Assembly (NCBI GenBank): GCA_031772625.1 | Contig: CM062813.1 | Span: forward strand, 762,786,720-762,850,719 | Direction: 5' to 3' | Origin: Pinus tabuliformis | Lineage: Eukaryota; Streptophyta; Pinopsida; Pinales; Pinaceae | Length of the DNA: 64,000 bases | Notes under the pieces: model-generated | The model's database searches: none | What the model saw: only the letters and a program-made list of their open reading frames with translations | Told to the model about the DNA's origin: nothing | Translations under genes and position numbers: made by a program | Shown: piece by piece, positions 9,278 to 20,200 of the stretch | How the letters are laid out: each line of letters opens with the position of its first letter | Numbering within the stretch: position 1 is the first letter of the stretch

Positions 9278-10700
9278 TGTTGATGGCCCAAAATTACCAT
9301 TCAACATTATAAGGGAGACCACCCAGTCTGGAACTTAGAGCAACTCTTTTTCCATTTGGAATGGTGGTTCTGACAGTTCTATTGGGTCAAGTTACCCTCT
9401 CTCTCCCCCTTTTGGTTCGTGATATTATAATACTCACCAAAACGAAACAGAGACATCACATCCACCTCCTTGCTACATGCTGGCAATGGAAGTGACCCTT
9501 AAGCCGATTTGAGGGCTCAACCAAGTCACACCAAAAGTTTTCCCCAATGTAGGGGATTTCTACAATGTAATAATTAAAATTAAATGTAGTCCTATTCTAA
9601 TGTGCAGAAAAATAAATATTAATCCTACTCCTTTCTCAATCGAAAGAAGGATTAGTCCCTCTCTCAATCAAGATAAAAGTAACATGAAAGGGAGAAGAGA
9701 TAGATTTGAAATTGAAATAAAATAAGGATAATAGGTTAGGGTAATCGTTCTAATACATCTTTCGTGTTCAAACAAATGTATGAAAATAAATTCCTACTAA
9801 ATATATAACAAACATCTCCAAATTCAAGTAAAGCAATTGCATAAGAACAATAAATTCATGCTACAATATTGAAATAGTTCTAATAACATGACATGTATAA
9901 TGCAGGACACCTATTACATCAAACTGTTAGATAGTTAACAACTTAAAGTGATAAATATATATTCCTATGCAGTTTTCAATTTCCAAAATCATTTCTAATT
10001 AACTCAGAAAGATAGCTTGGCAGAATTATAAATGAGGATATAATGTAAATATTTAACAATAGTGCTAAAACCAAACAAATATACTCATACATCAGATTTA
10101 AATTTGAAAACTGAAATATTTATTTACAATAAGCAGTGAAAGAAATAATTCTTTATAGCTGATTACAAAAATAAATATTTTCTTTTAAAATTAAATCAAG
10201 TTTCAGAGATAGAAGAGAATTGAAATAGTGCAATTCCTCTGTTGTATCTAAGCTCAATTTCCTATCAACAAAGAAATATTTTAATCTCACTACAATAGTG
10301 TAGGTGAGCTCCTAAAATCCTCTTAACAAACAGACTTGTAATGCGAGCATTGCTTCTATCTCTCTTCCTCTGGATTCGAATCCCGCTTTTTGTTTTCTCC
10401 TCTCAGAGATAGGTATTTATATGAAAAAATACAAATTGTTTCCCTAAAAAAAATTTCCCTTTGGAAAAATCGTAATTTTCATTAGTAAAGGAAAATTACA
10501 TATTGTAGATGCAAAAAGCATATGTTGTATGTGAGGCAAAAGCCTATCAAGTAAGAGGTATAGAAAATAGAGCAGTGTACTCCACATAGGGAGACACTGT
10601 GCTTCAACAATAGTTCAAAAAAGACTCTACACAGAGAGTATTATATGATTGTCATTGTGCATATCTGATAACTTAAAAAACATTAATATTATTTACATAA
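9278..10700 (-). mobile_element. 3' part of a Tat-type LTR, minus strand
   Basis: The minus strand of 9278-9398 carries the conserved LTR end block also found in T1 and T3: GGGTAACTTGACCCAATA, CCAAATGGAAAAAGAGTTG, CCAGACTGGGTGGTCTCCC and a terminal CCATCAACA. Upstream (to about 10.7 kb) is AT-rich sequence without genes, with a TATA-like box at 10411-10423. The boundary with the LINE is not sharp. This would be the 5' LTR of T2, with almost all of the internal region lost before the 3' copy at 8323. Between 9400 and 10700 I see no ORF. Confidence 0.5.
10411..10423 (-). promoter_or_regulatory. TATA-like box of T2 5' LTR
   Basis: The minus strand reads CATATAAATACC, a good plant TATA box, in the gene-free LTR segment about 1.1 kb before the LTR end. 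It fits a U3/R promoter, but there is no independent evidence for a transcription start. Confidence 0.35.
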
Positions 10701-10789
10701 TAAAAAATAATCAGGCTCCATCTAAGCCATTTAGTCTGTAAGGTCCATGAAAGGTCGATGGTAATACTGATAGTGTGCACCATCCCTCT

Positions 10790-11190
10790 GCTCCTAGATC
10801 ATCAAAGTATCGAGAGGCCTGAACGCAGCTTCCTTGCATAGTAAATCGGTAGATGAGTTGTGTTCCTTGTATATATGATAACAGGCAAAAGTATCAAAAA
10901 GAGTGATGAGCCAATGAGTCCCATCCAAAATAGGTCTCAGATTATAAGCAGAGCTGTTGGATGTTTTATTTATCTAATTGCAAACAATTTTTGAATCCCC
11001 AAACAATTGGAGGTTCCTACATTGCTTTTCCAAAGCATATTGTATGAGATATTTGGTTGTAATTAAGTCAGAAAAATTGTTTGTGCCCCTCCTCAAGCCC
11101 ATCTGGATATGGAAGTGATGAGATTCGAAAAGGTATAGAATGGCTCCTCCCCCGCAGCCATATTCCTAAGCTGAACCATCGAAGTATGCC
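10790..11190 (-). pseudogene. RNase H domain of the LINE ORF2
   Basis: Minus-strand reading gives WAYFDGSA, stop, then GCGGGAILY, later LQLFGDSKIV, and HNSSTDLLCKEA near the end. These correspond to the first Asp (FDGS), the third acidic residue (GDSxxV) and the last Asp (S-DxLxKxA) of RNase HI-type domains. The usual Glu (RAEL) position reads NNFSDLI, so the acid is changed. Archaeal-like RNase H domains are an established feature of some plant L1 LINEs. Broken by stops. Confidence 0.65.
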
Positions 11191-11289
11191 CATGGATGAG
11201 AGTGATTGATGATTTCAGGGATGATGTGCCTGGGAGTAGTGTTTTCCTCTTCATCTAGTATGGTATGATAATCTGTCAAAATGCGAGTA

Positions 11290-11640
11290 GTGATGGAGGG
11301 CCAATGTGGAGCAATGTCCTAAAAAATGTATCAGTTGCGAGCTATCCAAATTGTCCAGCAGATGAGAAGTGGAAGGTTCCTAGCTTTTGTCAGAGAAGCA
11401 GATGTCCACCATGTGGTCTAGGCCTCCTTTACAGTCTGACCCTACCAATGGCACTGGGTGGGAATAGTCAAAAGGATAGAGTTCCAGAGCTCCTTAGTGT
11501 TCAGGCAAGCAAGAAAGAGATGGTTTGTATCTTTGGTGCTATTCTTGCACAGACAACACTAGAAAGGTCCATGCTGTGCTCTTTTGATTAAGTTGTCACC
11601 TGTGGGGATCTTATTCTTCAGAATTGCCCACATGAGTAAC
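11290..11640 (-). pseudogene. Zinc-binding region after the LINE reverse transcriptase
   Basis: The minus strand carries RLLMWAILKNKIPTGDNL followed by an in-frame stop and CCLCKNSTKDTNHLFLAC. That is the CX2C-X7-HX4C arrangement with the HLFxxC signature of the zf-RVT region that follows the reverse transcriptase in plant LINEs. It is followed by TKELWNSILL. Between this and the reverse transcriptase (11640-12370) the same strand holds decayed C-terminal ORF2 sequence with several stops. Confidence 0.65.
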
Positions 11641-12371
11641 CGGGTCCTAGGGGGCGCTTTTAATTTCCATATACTTTTCCACCAGAGTTCACAGACTAGT
11701 GGTCTTTGGGTATCGACTAAGACTGGATATCCCTCTTTGGGAGAATATCTCCCAATTTTTGTAGGCGCCCAGATTAGCTCGTCCTCCCCTTCATCAATTC
11801 TGATACGAGATTCGGTTAGGGCTGTTGTGTATTCCTCCTAGTGTTGTAGCTAGAGTTGTGGAATGTGCAATGCACGAGAAAATTTCCATGCTTGCTAGGA
11901 GAAAGTGGTGTGCTCGATGTCCACAATATGGCTGATATGGGTGATACTTGAATTTGTAAGGTGTATCTTAAGCTCATCAGGTAGCATGTGTGCGTTACCA
12001 CATCTGATCCAGGAGTCGACACCTATTCTCATTGATGTGATAGATTGGATTCTCCAGGTGAGTCCCCCATGAATAATGAGCATCGAATTAAGAACATCTT
12101 TCTAGATGATTGATATCCCTGATTTATTCCACTGCAGCTATTGAAGCCAGTCCATCAGGTTTAGAGGGGCTATGTAGTTTGAAGAGGCCACCTTAGTCCA
12201 CAGGTTGTTTGAGGTGATTAGTTGCCATAGAAGCTTGGCCACCAGTGCTGAGGAGAAATCATCCAACCTTTGTATGCCCCACCCTCCCCATTTCTTTGGG
12301 AGAGCAAGTGCCTCCCATTTGGCCCAGACATATATTTTCCCTGGCTGATTACCTTTCCATAGGAATTTACA

Positions 12372-13562
12372 TCAAAGATTTTGTATTCTGTAGAGTATAC
12401 CTCTAGGTATCCATGCCAGAGACATCCAATACACTAGGGTGGCTTCCAGAATAGCTTTGATAAGAACTAGTCTGCCTGCTCTGGACAGGTACTTATGGTA
12501 CCAAATGTTGAGTCTCTTTTCCATCTTAGATATTAACCAAGTCCAATCTGCTATCTTATAGCCATGGGGCTTTAGCCTGTATCCCAGATACCTTAGACCA
12601 TCTTCCATGTGGAGTAGAGTAAAAGGAAATTTGTGCAGAGCATACTGTATCTCATGGGGAGAGCATCTAGTGGCTGTTATGGTGGACTTGGTGTTGTTTA
12701 TGACCATTCCTGAGGCGACTTGAAATAAAGAGAAGGTGTTCTGCAATGTAGTCAAGTCCCCAATGCCTCCATTGAGAAAAATTAGTACATCATCCACAAA
12801 GAGTAAGTGTGTCAGGGTGCATCTGTCAGTAATTATGATTCCTCTAAGCCTTCCCCTACTATGTTCCTCTTTTATGAGTCTATTGAGCCCTTCCATGATG
12901 AGTAAAAATAATAATGGGGACAGAGGGCAGCCCTGCCTGAGTCCTCTTTCAGAGTGAAAGAAGGGTGATGCCGCCCCATTTACAAGGACACTAAAAGATA
13001 CATTAGTTATACAACACAATCCATTTTATAAACTCATAGGGGAAGCCTAGATGAGTTAGGAGCATCCTAATGTAGAGCTAGCTTACTGTGTCAAATTCTT
13101 CTGAGAGATCTACCTTTAGAATCATACCTTTCATCTTCTTCATCTAGATGGAGTGCAATACTTCTTGTGCAGTCCCAACAGCCTCATGGATCTGTCGATC
13201 TTGTAGGAAGAAAATTGCTCAGATGAAATGTGGGTGGACAAATTTGGCCGGAGGCGATTGGCTATAATTTTGGTGATGGTTTTGTATATGTAATTGCACA
13301 GGGAGATGGGGCGGAAGTCATTATAGGAGGAAGGGTTGTTTAATTTGGGGATGAGGGTGATGAAGGTTGTATTGAAGGCCTCAGACATCTTCCCATTGAT
13401 TCGGCAATCTTCTACAACTTTTAGAAGATCTTCTCCTAGTGTATCGAAAAAAGCCATGTAGAATTCCACAGACCAACCATTTGGTCCTAGGCTCTTGTCA
13501 CGCTTGAACCATTTTAACATGGCCTCAAGTTCCCCCATTGTGATCTTCCTGTTCAGGTCCAA
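12372..13562 (-). pseudogene. LINE reverse transcriptase, broken
   Basis: The N-terminal piece (13140-13562, 140 aa) has KSLGPNGWSVEFY, FITLIPKLNNPSSYNDFRPISLCN and KIIANRLRPNLS, the classic fingers motifs of L1-type enzymes. The palm piece (12372-13019, 215 aa) has RGLRQGCPLSPLLF, the active-site motif FVDDVLIF (usually FADD) and LRYLGYRLKPHG, and ends in thumb sequence with WYHKYLSRAGR. The two pieces are separated by a frameshift and stops around 13020-13140. Target-primed reverse transcription would be its role; this copy cannot make it whole. Confidence 0.92.
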
Positions 13563-13709
13563 GGCAAATTCTTGATCTATAAACCTAGGGAAAAGTTGTG
13601 CTATGTGAATGACTTCAGCCAGAGTGGCATTGGGGGGTGCCCTGTAGATTTACTTGAAATGGGTTGTGGCCAAGGCTTCTAATTTCGGGAAGGTGTTTAC
13701 AGAGTTGCC

Positions 13710-14597
13710 CTACACATTTTTTAGTTGCCAGATGGTGTTGGTGACTTTGCACCCATTCGCAAATTTGTGATAGAATTTTGTATTATCATCTCCTTCTAGC
13801 AGCCAGATTGCTCTGCTTCTCAGTCTCCAGGTTTCTTCTCGGTCCTTTAATATTTTTCTTCTCTTGGATAGGAGGGATGTAATCTTATCCTTATGCTCTT
13901 GAGAGGTGTATATCCCTCCTTGTTCATTTTCGAATGCAGCTATCTCTTCTTCAGTTTCCCTAAGTATTTGGTCATCCTGTTCTCTCTTATTATGTGCCCA
14001 GATTTTGGATAGTCTCTTCAGTTCCCTCAGGTTGTGTGCAAAACCTTCGACAATGTTCCCACCAGCAACAGGGGGGTGAGACTTCCAATATTCAGTCACC
14101 ATTCGAGTATAGGTTGTATCCCTTAGCCAGGAGGAGTTGAATTTGTAGGGGGATTTTGGTTTATTCAGTCCTCCTCTTATTTCAAGGTAAATTGGTAGAT
14201 GGTCTGATATGCCCCCAGAAACAACCCATTGACGGTATCTAAATCCCACACTCAGTAGCCACTCCTTTATGAGGAAGCAATCAAGCCTTCTGGCAAATGC
14301 TTTTCTCTCCAGTTCTGTTATTCCTCCAGGTAGGTTGAATTTTGGCTAATGGGATATCAATAACACTGTGATTCTCCAGGATGTTCTCGAAAAATGCAGA
14401 TAGGGGATCAATCTGGGCATGGTGTCTCTAAGATTCCACAAATCCAATAGAAAAATTTAGGTCCCCCCAAGGATTATATTGTCCCGTTGTAGGAGGTTAG
14501 TGTTCAACAAACGATTCCATAATTCAGCCCGGTTTTGGCAAGGTCCATACACATAGATGATTCTAATTTTTGTGCCGAGATCTGTTTCTCTAAATTT
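13710..14597 (-). pseudogene. LINE apurinic-like endonuclease, C-terminal part, and linker to RT
   Basis: From 14597 downward on the minus strand: IRIIYVYGPCQNRAELWNRL, IILGGDLNFS, PTWRNNRTGEKS, RLDCFLIKEWLL and GISDHLPIYLEI, which are the conserved GDxN, TWxxN, RxDxxL and SDHxP motifs of APE-type LINE endonucleases. The open piece 13710-14249 (179 aa) continues through the helical linker (REETWRLRSRAIWLLEGDDNTKFYH). The N-terminal catalytic half is missing at the 5' truncation. Two stops and a frame change interrupt the domain. Confidence 0.88.
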
Positions 14598-17061
14598 ATT
14601 CTACTACTAAGGAAATAAAAATAGAAAAGGATTACAATCTCTGCTTCCAGTTTGAATTCGGTCCAATTCGGGAGGTTGTTTTGGTCAGATCCCTATTTCA
14701 CTAGTCTTGTAGAGATTTTGATTGAATCTTTCCAATCCTCCCTTCGTTGTATGATCTGCATCTAGAATTTCCAACGATGGTTGATCTCGTCCTCCTGGTA
14801 ACCACAAAACTACTTTCCCTATGCGCCCTCACCTATTATCTGACTAGAAATTGGCTTGATTTTTTGGCAGGAAATCCTTCGGGGAAGAATGGATCAATGG
14901 CCGATTCAATGAATGAAATTTCCATTTTCGTAGAAGTCTCGATCTGTCTCAAATTGGGTAAACAAGAGTTACAAGACCGCCTCTAACATTGACTGCATGA
15001 TATCATGTATCAGATATTTGTATGAAAGATTTTTGGGAGGATTTAACCAAAGGTAATGGAATCACATTAATTTAAAATGCCAAAGTGAGGTAATAATTTG
15101 TAGAATGAATCATATAGAGGGAGGTATTTTTGGGACAAAACTTTCGGAGTTATTTCTGAAATTAATTTATGAAGAGTTCTGAAATGAGGAGGGCCTGAGG
15201 TGAGGTGGCATGGTTTAGTTGGAGTGCCATGTGTATCATGGATGAGTCAGTGAGGAGAGTGGTCCATCGAAGGTTCTTATCAGAAATTCCTTATCAGCAC
15301 CATTGATTTCGGAGCTAAATATTTGGGAAAGTCATTTAAATGGTGACTTTTGAAATGAGGAAGGGATGGTTGCATGACCACGTGGAGGTGGATCCTCCCT
15401 TTTTTACCATAGCCACTTTGTAATATACTACTCAAAGTTACTAGTCTCGGGGGATATGGTATATCAAAGGGCTCATTTCAGTTTTTTAGAGAAATCAGGG
15501 ATTAGATATCACATGTATTTCATACGTTTTAAAATTGAATTTCTGATAGAGGAGCAGGCCCGAAATATTATTGCATTTTTTTAATGAAAAAGGGATGGAG
15601 CATTGAAAATTCTTTAATAAAGTTATATCAGAGTGCAAGTCTCAGATAGGAATTTATCGAAGGTGAAATATAAGGAATGTTTTGATTTTAATCAGGTTTC
15701 GATATAAGAAAAAATTCCAAAGAGTAATACTCTGATATGATAGAAAGGCTATTAAAAGGGTTATGTAATATGAAATTCTCCGATAACAAAATGAAATGCC
15801 CTGATATGAATATTCTTGTATGTAAAAGGTTCTAAAATAAGTCTTATAGAAAGGCCTTGATATTGAATGATTTTAACATGGAAAGAGTCAATTTAGGGAG
15901 AATTACTTTGGGAGCACTAATAAAAAGGCTCCAATAAATAGTTTCAATGAAAGAAAATATCTAAAACCACACTTCATTGTTATAAAATTAAGTTGGGAAT
16001 GAGATTTCAGAACAGGGATAAAAATGAATGTTATGATAAAAAAATGCTCCAATATAAAGGAATGTTGTCACGTGGATTTCAGAAGGATCTCTTCGGAGGT
16101 GGAAAAAAAAAGATGTTTCCAATTTAATACAGGCTCTGATAGGTAAGACTTACGATATTGAATAGGAAGAAATGTTCAGACTTGAAAAAAGGCTCTGAAA
16201 AGGCTTTGATATGAGTGGTAGAAGATGGGTTCCAATAAAAGGCTTCGATATGAGGAAAAAATGAATCATAAATTCCTAAATATATACATAGTCCTCTTTT
16301 ATATAATATATGAAATTGAATAAAAATAAAGGGTCCCCATTATATCATTAAATGTACAAAAATAATAATGGGGTTGTTATTTTACCACAATAGGTTCTCA
16401 TTATGTTTTGGTTAGTATATGAAATGTTAATGAATGAATGATCTAATCGATAACTTTGAAGCTATTAGGAGGAGATATTGGTCCTCCTTGATGATTCTCA
16501 AATAAGAATGAGATTCCTATACTTAGGTATCTTGTTATGACTTGTAGATTACATGTTTATTATGTGTTTGAAAAAAATTCCTGCCATGTCCAGTGGGGGT
16601 TAGGTCAAGTCCCTTTTCAAGTGTTTGCATTAGTTTCAATTTTATTTATCATTTCTACAAGTTTCTTGAAGTTATGGGCAGTGGCCTGAGTCCTAGCCTT
16701 GAAAAAGTAGCTCAATCTAGGGTTGCTGGCACAAAACTAGCTGAAAAAGGCCACAGTCACATGGATGCCTTATTGTGGGAGCAATTGGAGGGTCTCATTT
16801 GCATACATTCCTTGTCATTAGTGCGACTAGGGCTTTAATTCAACAAAACAATAAGTTGTCTCAGGGGTTGGTCACCGGAAGGGTTGGTTGGCTCCTGAAG
16901 GTTTTGTAGCATTTGTGGAAGGTTAGATTGGTCTTATAATGTTGGTTGCACTTCCTTGATTGTACTTGGTGAGTTGAATCATATCATAGTAACTCTTTGT
17001 AAAATGTTTATCTTAGTGGACCGGTTAGCTTGGGTAAAACTGGGAGGAGGTGGTTACAGGC
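14598..17061 (+). other. Gene-free segment, probably including part of the G1 5' LTR
   Basis: No protein domain is recognisable. 14598-15000 differs in composition from its flanks (fewer A/T runs, TCC- and CGA-rich words), and its 79-aa open frame (14747-14986) resembles nothing I know. 15000-16600 is AT-rich with an irregular repeat. 16580-17061 resembles an LTR 3' end in position, because a degenerate methionine-tRNA primer-binding site follows at 17062. The first 417 bp of G1's 3' LTR have no match here, so either the LTR is long and its start lies further left, or it was replaced. Confidence 0.35.
15690..16260. repeat. Degenerate dispersed motif AAAGGCTCTGATATGA
   Basis: Variants occur near 15732 (TACTCTGATATGATAG), 15795 (TGCCCTGATATGAAT), 15862 (AAGGCCTTGATATTGA), 15927, 16050, 16132 (CAGGCTCTGATAGG), 16189, 16202 (GGCTTTGATATGAG) and 16240 (GGCTTCGATATGAGG). 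Spacing is irregular, 13-120 bp. Only the short core is shared, so this may be an old satellite-like or LTR subrepeat. Confidence 0.4.
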
Positions 17062-17073
17062 TGGTATCAAAAT
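17062..17073 (+). promoter_or_regulatory. Probable primer-binding site of G1
   Basis: TGGTATCAAAAT resembles TGGTATCAGAGC, the methionine-tRNA primer site used by most plant chromoviruses, with two changes. It lies about 460 bp before the gag start and just after GGTTACAGG, which would close the LTR. Confidence 0.45.
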
Positions 17074-17520
17074 ATGGTTCCATTCTCCTTAGGTGATGTA
17101 TGGTTTCCATTCTCCTTGGATGAATGTGTTGTCATATGTACATGCCAGTTGAATATATGTCCTTATGCATGTGGTGTATGTGCTTGTTGTGTATTCATGG
17201 TGGCGGTTATGATTTTTGTTGTGATGTCATGCAGAAGTTGATGGTGATGTTATCAAAATGTGTTTGTCATGAATGCATGTTAGTGTTTGTATGCATGTGT
17301 GTTGTACCTATGTTGTTAAGCATACATTGTGTCTAGCTGGTGTTTTAGTTGTGGCATCATGCATGGTAACTGGATGATGATTGAGATTATTCCTATATAT
17401 TGTTGTGATTGTGATTATAGATATATTATGCTAATCTGGCTAGTATTGAAAACGAGATATCCTCCCTGAACTATACTGAGGTACGTTGGTTTGTTTATGA
17501 TTTCATTTAGATGACACAGT

Positions 17521-18640
17521 ATGCCTTGCAAGAAGAGAAGAAAAAAGATGGCTAGAAGAATGGTAGACTATAGTTCACAAGATTCTACCTATAGATCAGA
17601 TGAGAAACATGTTGATGAATACTCCCCTAACATAAGAAACACTTTAAGAAGTTTAAATGCAGAAATAAGGAGGTTCAAAGCAGATAATGAAAAATTCATT
17701 CAATCACAAGAGAGACTCCATAGGGCACAAGAGAAACAAGTATAAGTTAATGTAGTTATCCTTCATAGCTTGTCATGCTTGTAGAGACAGGGCCCGCTTA
17801 GAATCAATCATGGGCAGGAGGATAAGACTAATGGGGCATATGGCAGTCATTCACACGATGGGCACATGTCAAATAGGGATCACATGATCATAGATGGTAG
17901 GTTCATGGATACAACAGATAAGAAAGGTGAAGGAAATAGGTTCTATTCTAGTTCTGGTTCTGACAGGTATCATGATCATCATCATTATCATCCTTATAGG
18001 AAGAATGATAGGGGATATTTTCCAGATGAGTTCAAGAAATAAAAGTCACCTACCTTTGTTGGAGAAATGAAGAAGTCACAGGATGCAGAAGCTTGGTTTC
18101 TTGGAATGAATAAGCTCTTCAGATTGCATGATTACTCACTGAACATGAAGGCAATAATAGCTACGTTCAGTCTTAAAGGCAAAGAAAATATCTAGTGGGA
18201 AGATGTAAAAAATGTCAAAGGTATTCACGAAGAGGATTTGACTTGGAGTGAGTTTGAGAGACTATTTAGCAAGAAACATTTACTAGAGAGATACTATGAT
18301 GACGAGGCAAAGGAATTCTATGAGTTAAAGATTGGATCTATGACCAATGAGGAGTACACTAGCATATTCTTGGATTTATTGAGATATGTGCCTTACCTCA
18401 AGGACAAGAAGGCCAAGATTCAAAGATTCATCAATGGGTTGCTGGTAGCATTTAAAGACAAGATTGAGTTCAACGAGCCTATATCATTTAAGGAAGCCAT
18501 CAAGAAGTGGAAAATGGGATAAGAAGTGAAAAAAGGCCTTAGGACATAGGTAACAAAGAGAATATAGTGTCGCCTAAGACATCCGATGCATCTGATAGAG
18601 GATGGGGATTTCAGTCCGAGGAGTAGAACAAGGGTGTAGG
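17521..18640 (+). pseudogene. gag of G1
   Basis: A single frame from ATG 17521 runs through four or more in-frame stops (for example after EKQV, after FKK at about 18040, and after KENI at about 18195). It holds an N-terminal coiled-coil-like stretch (LRSLNAEIRRFKADNEKF), a His/Asp-rich segment (YHDHHHYHPYRKND), and the retrotransposon gag domain: PTFVGEMKKSQDAEAWFLGM, SLKGKENI, LTWSEFERLFSKKHL and RFINGL. A CCHC-like start (CWICGKYHHGRDF) follows at about 18658. Gag packages the RNA into virus-like particles; this copy is dead. Confidence 0.85.
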
Positions 18641-18649
18641 ATGGAAGCC

Positions 18650-19209
18650 TTTACAATGTTGGATATGTGGAAAATATCATCACGGGAGAGATTTTACATA
18701 GTGTCAGGGTGGTATACCGCGGATTTACAATTCTCAGGAGGTGCAAACAATGGTGGATGTTAGATAGAGAAATACTCATATTTATGCAATGTTGGATAAC
18801 AAACAGGTTGATCATCAGACATCTATTATTGAGATGGAAAACAAGATGTGATAAAGTTGTTTCTATTTTGATTGACCCTAGATTTAATTATAGTTATGTT
18901 AATCCTGACTTGGTGAATAAGTGTGGTTTGAATAAATAAGTGCATGCAAAATCTTTGTTAGTGCAGTTGACTACAGATACTAGGAAGAGAGTTCATCATT
19001 GGGTAAGAGCTTGTGCATTTGAACTGAATAGTATGCCTACTTTAGGACATTTGAATATACTTCCATTAGGATCATATAGTATGATTTTGGGTATGGATTG
19101 GTTATATCTTCATAGGACCAAGGTGGATAGTTACAATAAGGCCATTGAGTACTTGGATAGCCATGGGGAACATAGAATCTTACAGGATAAGAAAAAGGAA
19201 ATGTCAGTG
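18650..19209 (+). pseudogene. Zinc knuckle and aspartic protease of G1, 5' part of pol
   Basis: Continues in the gag frame. The sequence CDKVVSILIDPRFNYSYVNP occupies the place of the aspartic protease active site, where DTGAT or DSGAS is expected, so the catalytic motif has decayed to DPRFN. ILPLGSYSMILGMDWLYLHR follows, the typical LGMDWL ending of gypsy proteases. The frame is cut at 19209 by the LTR of C1 within DKKKEMSV. Confidence 0.8.
19163..19209 (+). repeat. 47-bp duplication at the left edge of C1 (partner 27936-27982)
   Basis: The G1 sequence before C1 (starting ATGGGGAACATAGAATC) is repeated just after C1 (ATGGGGAACATATAATC) with about 5 differences in 47 bp. A normal copia insertion duplicates only 5 bp, and the bases directly flanking C1 (CAGTG and ATGGG) do not match. 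Confidence 0.85.
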
Positions 19210-19373
19210 TGTAGAAAATCCTGTAGATTCACAAGCTAATGCAATTTGCTAAAGAAAGAGACAAGAATATAGTTCTACTCTTTACAGCGGAATCCCATAA
19301 ACGTCAAGAAAACAATAGTAAATAGAGGAAGAGAATCAAATGCGCATAACACATTAAATATCTGGGGAAAGCA

Positions 19374-19706
19374 TGTTATGAAACCAGCTCACAAAAAGAT
19401 AGAAAAGAGAGATCCACTCCTTAGAATTCAGCCTCTTTGAGGGGGCAACCTCCTTTACATTACATAAATGAACAATTTTTGGATGATACAAATGACAAAA
19501 CCTCCTTTCTATATATAGGAGTCTAAGGAGTCACAATATAATCCAGCCAACCTAACAATAATAATATAAAGCCACAAAAATAACAATAGAGGGATTCTAT
19601 GGGGCACAGAAATAACAACATGGGGGTAATAGGGGCACAAAAATATAAATAAGGGGTATAACTACAATAGTAATGGGGTAATCACTAGTATTATAGGGAC
19701 CCAACA
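19374..19706 (-). repeat. 3' LTR of E1
   Basis: 333 bp, beginning TGTTGGGTCC and ending GGTTTCATAACA on the minus strand. It holds a TATA-like CTATATATAGG (near 19505) giving a minus-strand promoter. Confidence 0.95.
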
Positions 19707-19735
19707 TGCCCCTCTCCTTCAAAAAAGTGTTGTCC

Positions 19736-20200
19736 TCAACGCTTGAGTAGTTTTGGATACTTCTGCATAAAATTCTCATCATCCCATGTGGAATCTTCAG
19801 CGGATAAGTTCTTCCACTTGATAAGATACTTTGAAATTGATCGATTTCGTAGCTGTCGAGTTCTTGTTTCTATGACTACTTCCGGTTCCAATATAATTTT
19901 TCCTTCCTTGTCAAGTTCTGGCAATATTGTTTGAACTGGGAGCTTGTCGCCTATAACCTTCTTTAAACATGAAACATGGAAAACTGGGTGCAGTCGAGAA
20001 GCTGCAGGAAGCTCCAATTTGTATGCCATAGTACCAATATTTTCCAACACCTTGTACGGACCATAATACTTTGGTGATAATTTATTATCCTTCTTAGCTT
20101 GCTTTAGGGACATTTGCTTATATGGTTGTAGCCGTAGGAATACCCAATCACCTACATCAAAACTTCTTTCACTGCGATGTTGATCTGCCTGTTGTTTCAT
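19736..20200 (-). CDS. C-terminal part of E1 pol: integrase tail and chromodomain
   Basis: 154 aa. The integrase C-terminal domain runs from the start ([51 protein letters not shown]), about residues 12-75. A chromodomain follows near the end ([33 protein letters not shown]), about residues 110-152. Chromodomains direct integration to marked chromatin. It overlaps the main ORF by ATGA (20197-20200): the stop of one and the ATG of the other share bases. In relatives this is one continuous protein, so a single-base loss in the short A-run just before 20197 most likely split it; deliberate stop-restart is less likely. Confidence 0.93.
   Translation of the reverse strand: MKQQADQHRSERSFDVGDWVFLRLQPYKQMSLKQAKKDNKLSPKYYGPYKVLENIGTMAYKLELPAASRLHPVFHVSCLKKVIGDKLPVQTILPELDKEGKIILEPEVVIETRTRQLRNRSISKYLIKWKNLSAEDSTWDDENFMQKYPKLLKR

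Larger units (their letters stand above)
10740..14597 (-). mobile_element. LINE, plant L1 type with RNase H, 5'-truncated (L1)
   Basis: Minus-strand ORF2 remnants in the order endonuclease (from 14597), reverse transcriptase (13562-12372), zinc-knuckle (about 11640-11290) and RNase H (about 11190-10790). ORF1 and the N-terminal endonuclease part are absent, which is the usual 5' truncation of LINEs. The downstream end is A/T-rich (minus-strand TTTTTTATTATG near 10705), but no clean poly(A) or target duplication is seen. Stops and frameshifts throughout show it is inactive. Confidence 0.85.

Noticed and set aside
14598..15000. Plastid or mitochondrial DNA insertion
   Set aside because: Composition hinted at it, but I could not match any organelle gene by wording; left as unassigned.
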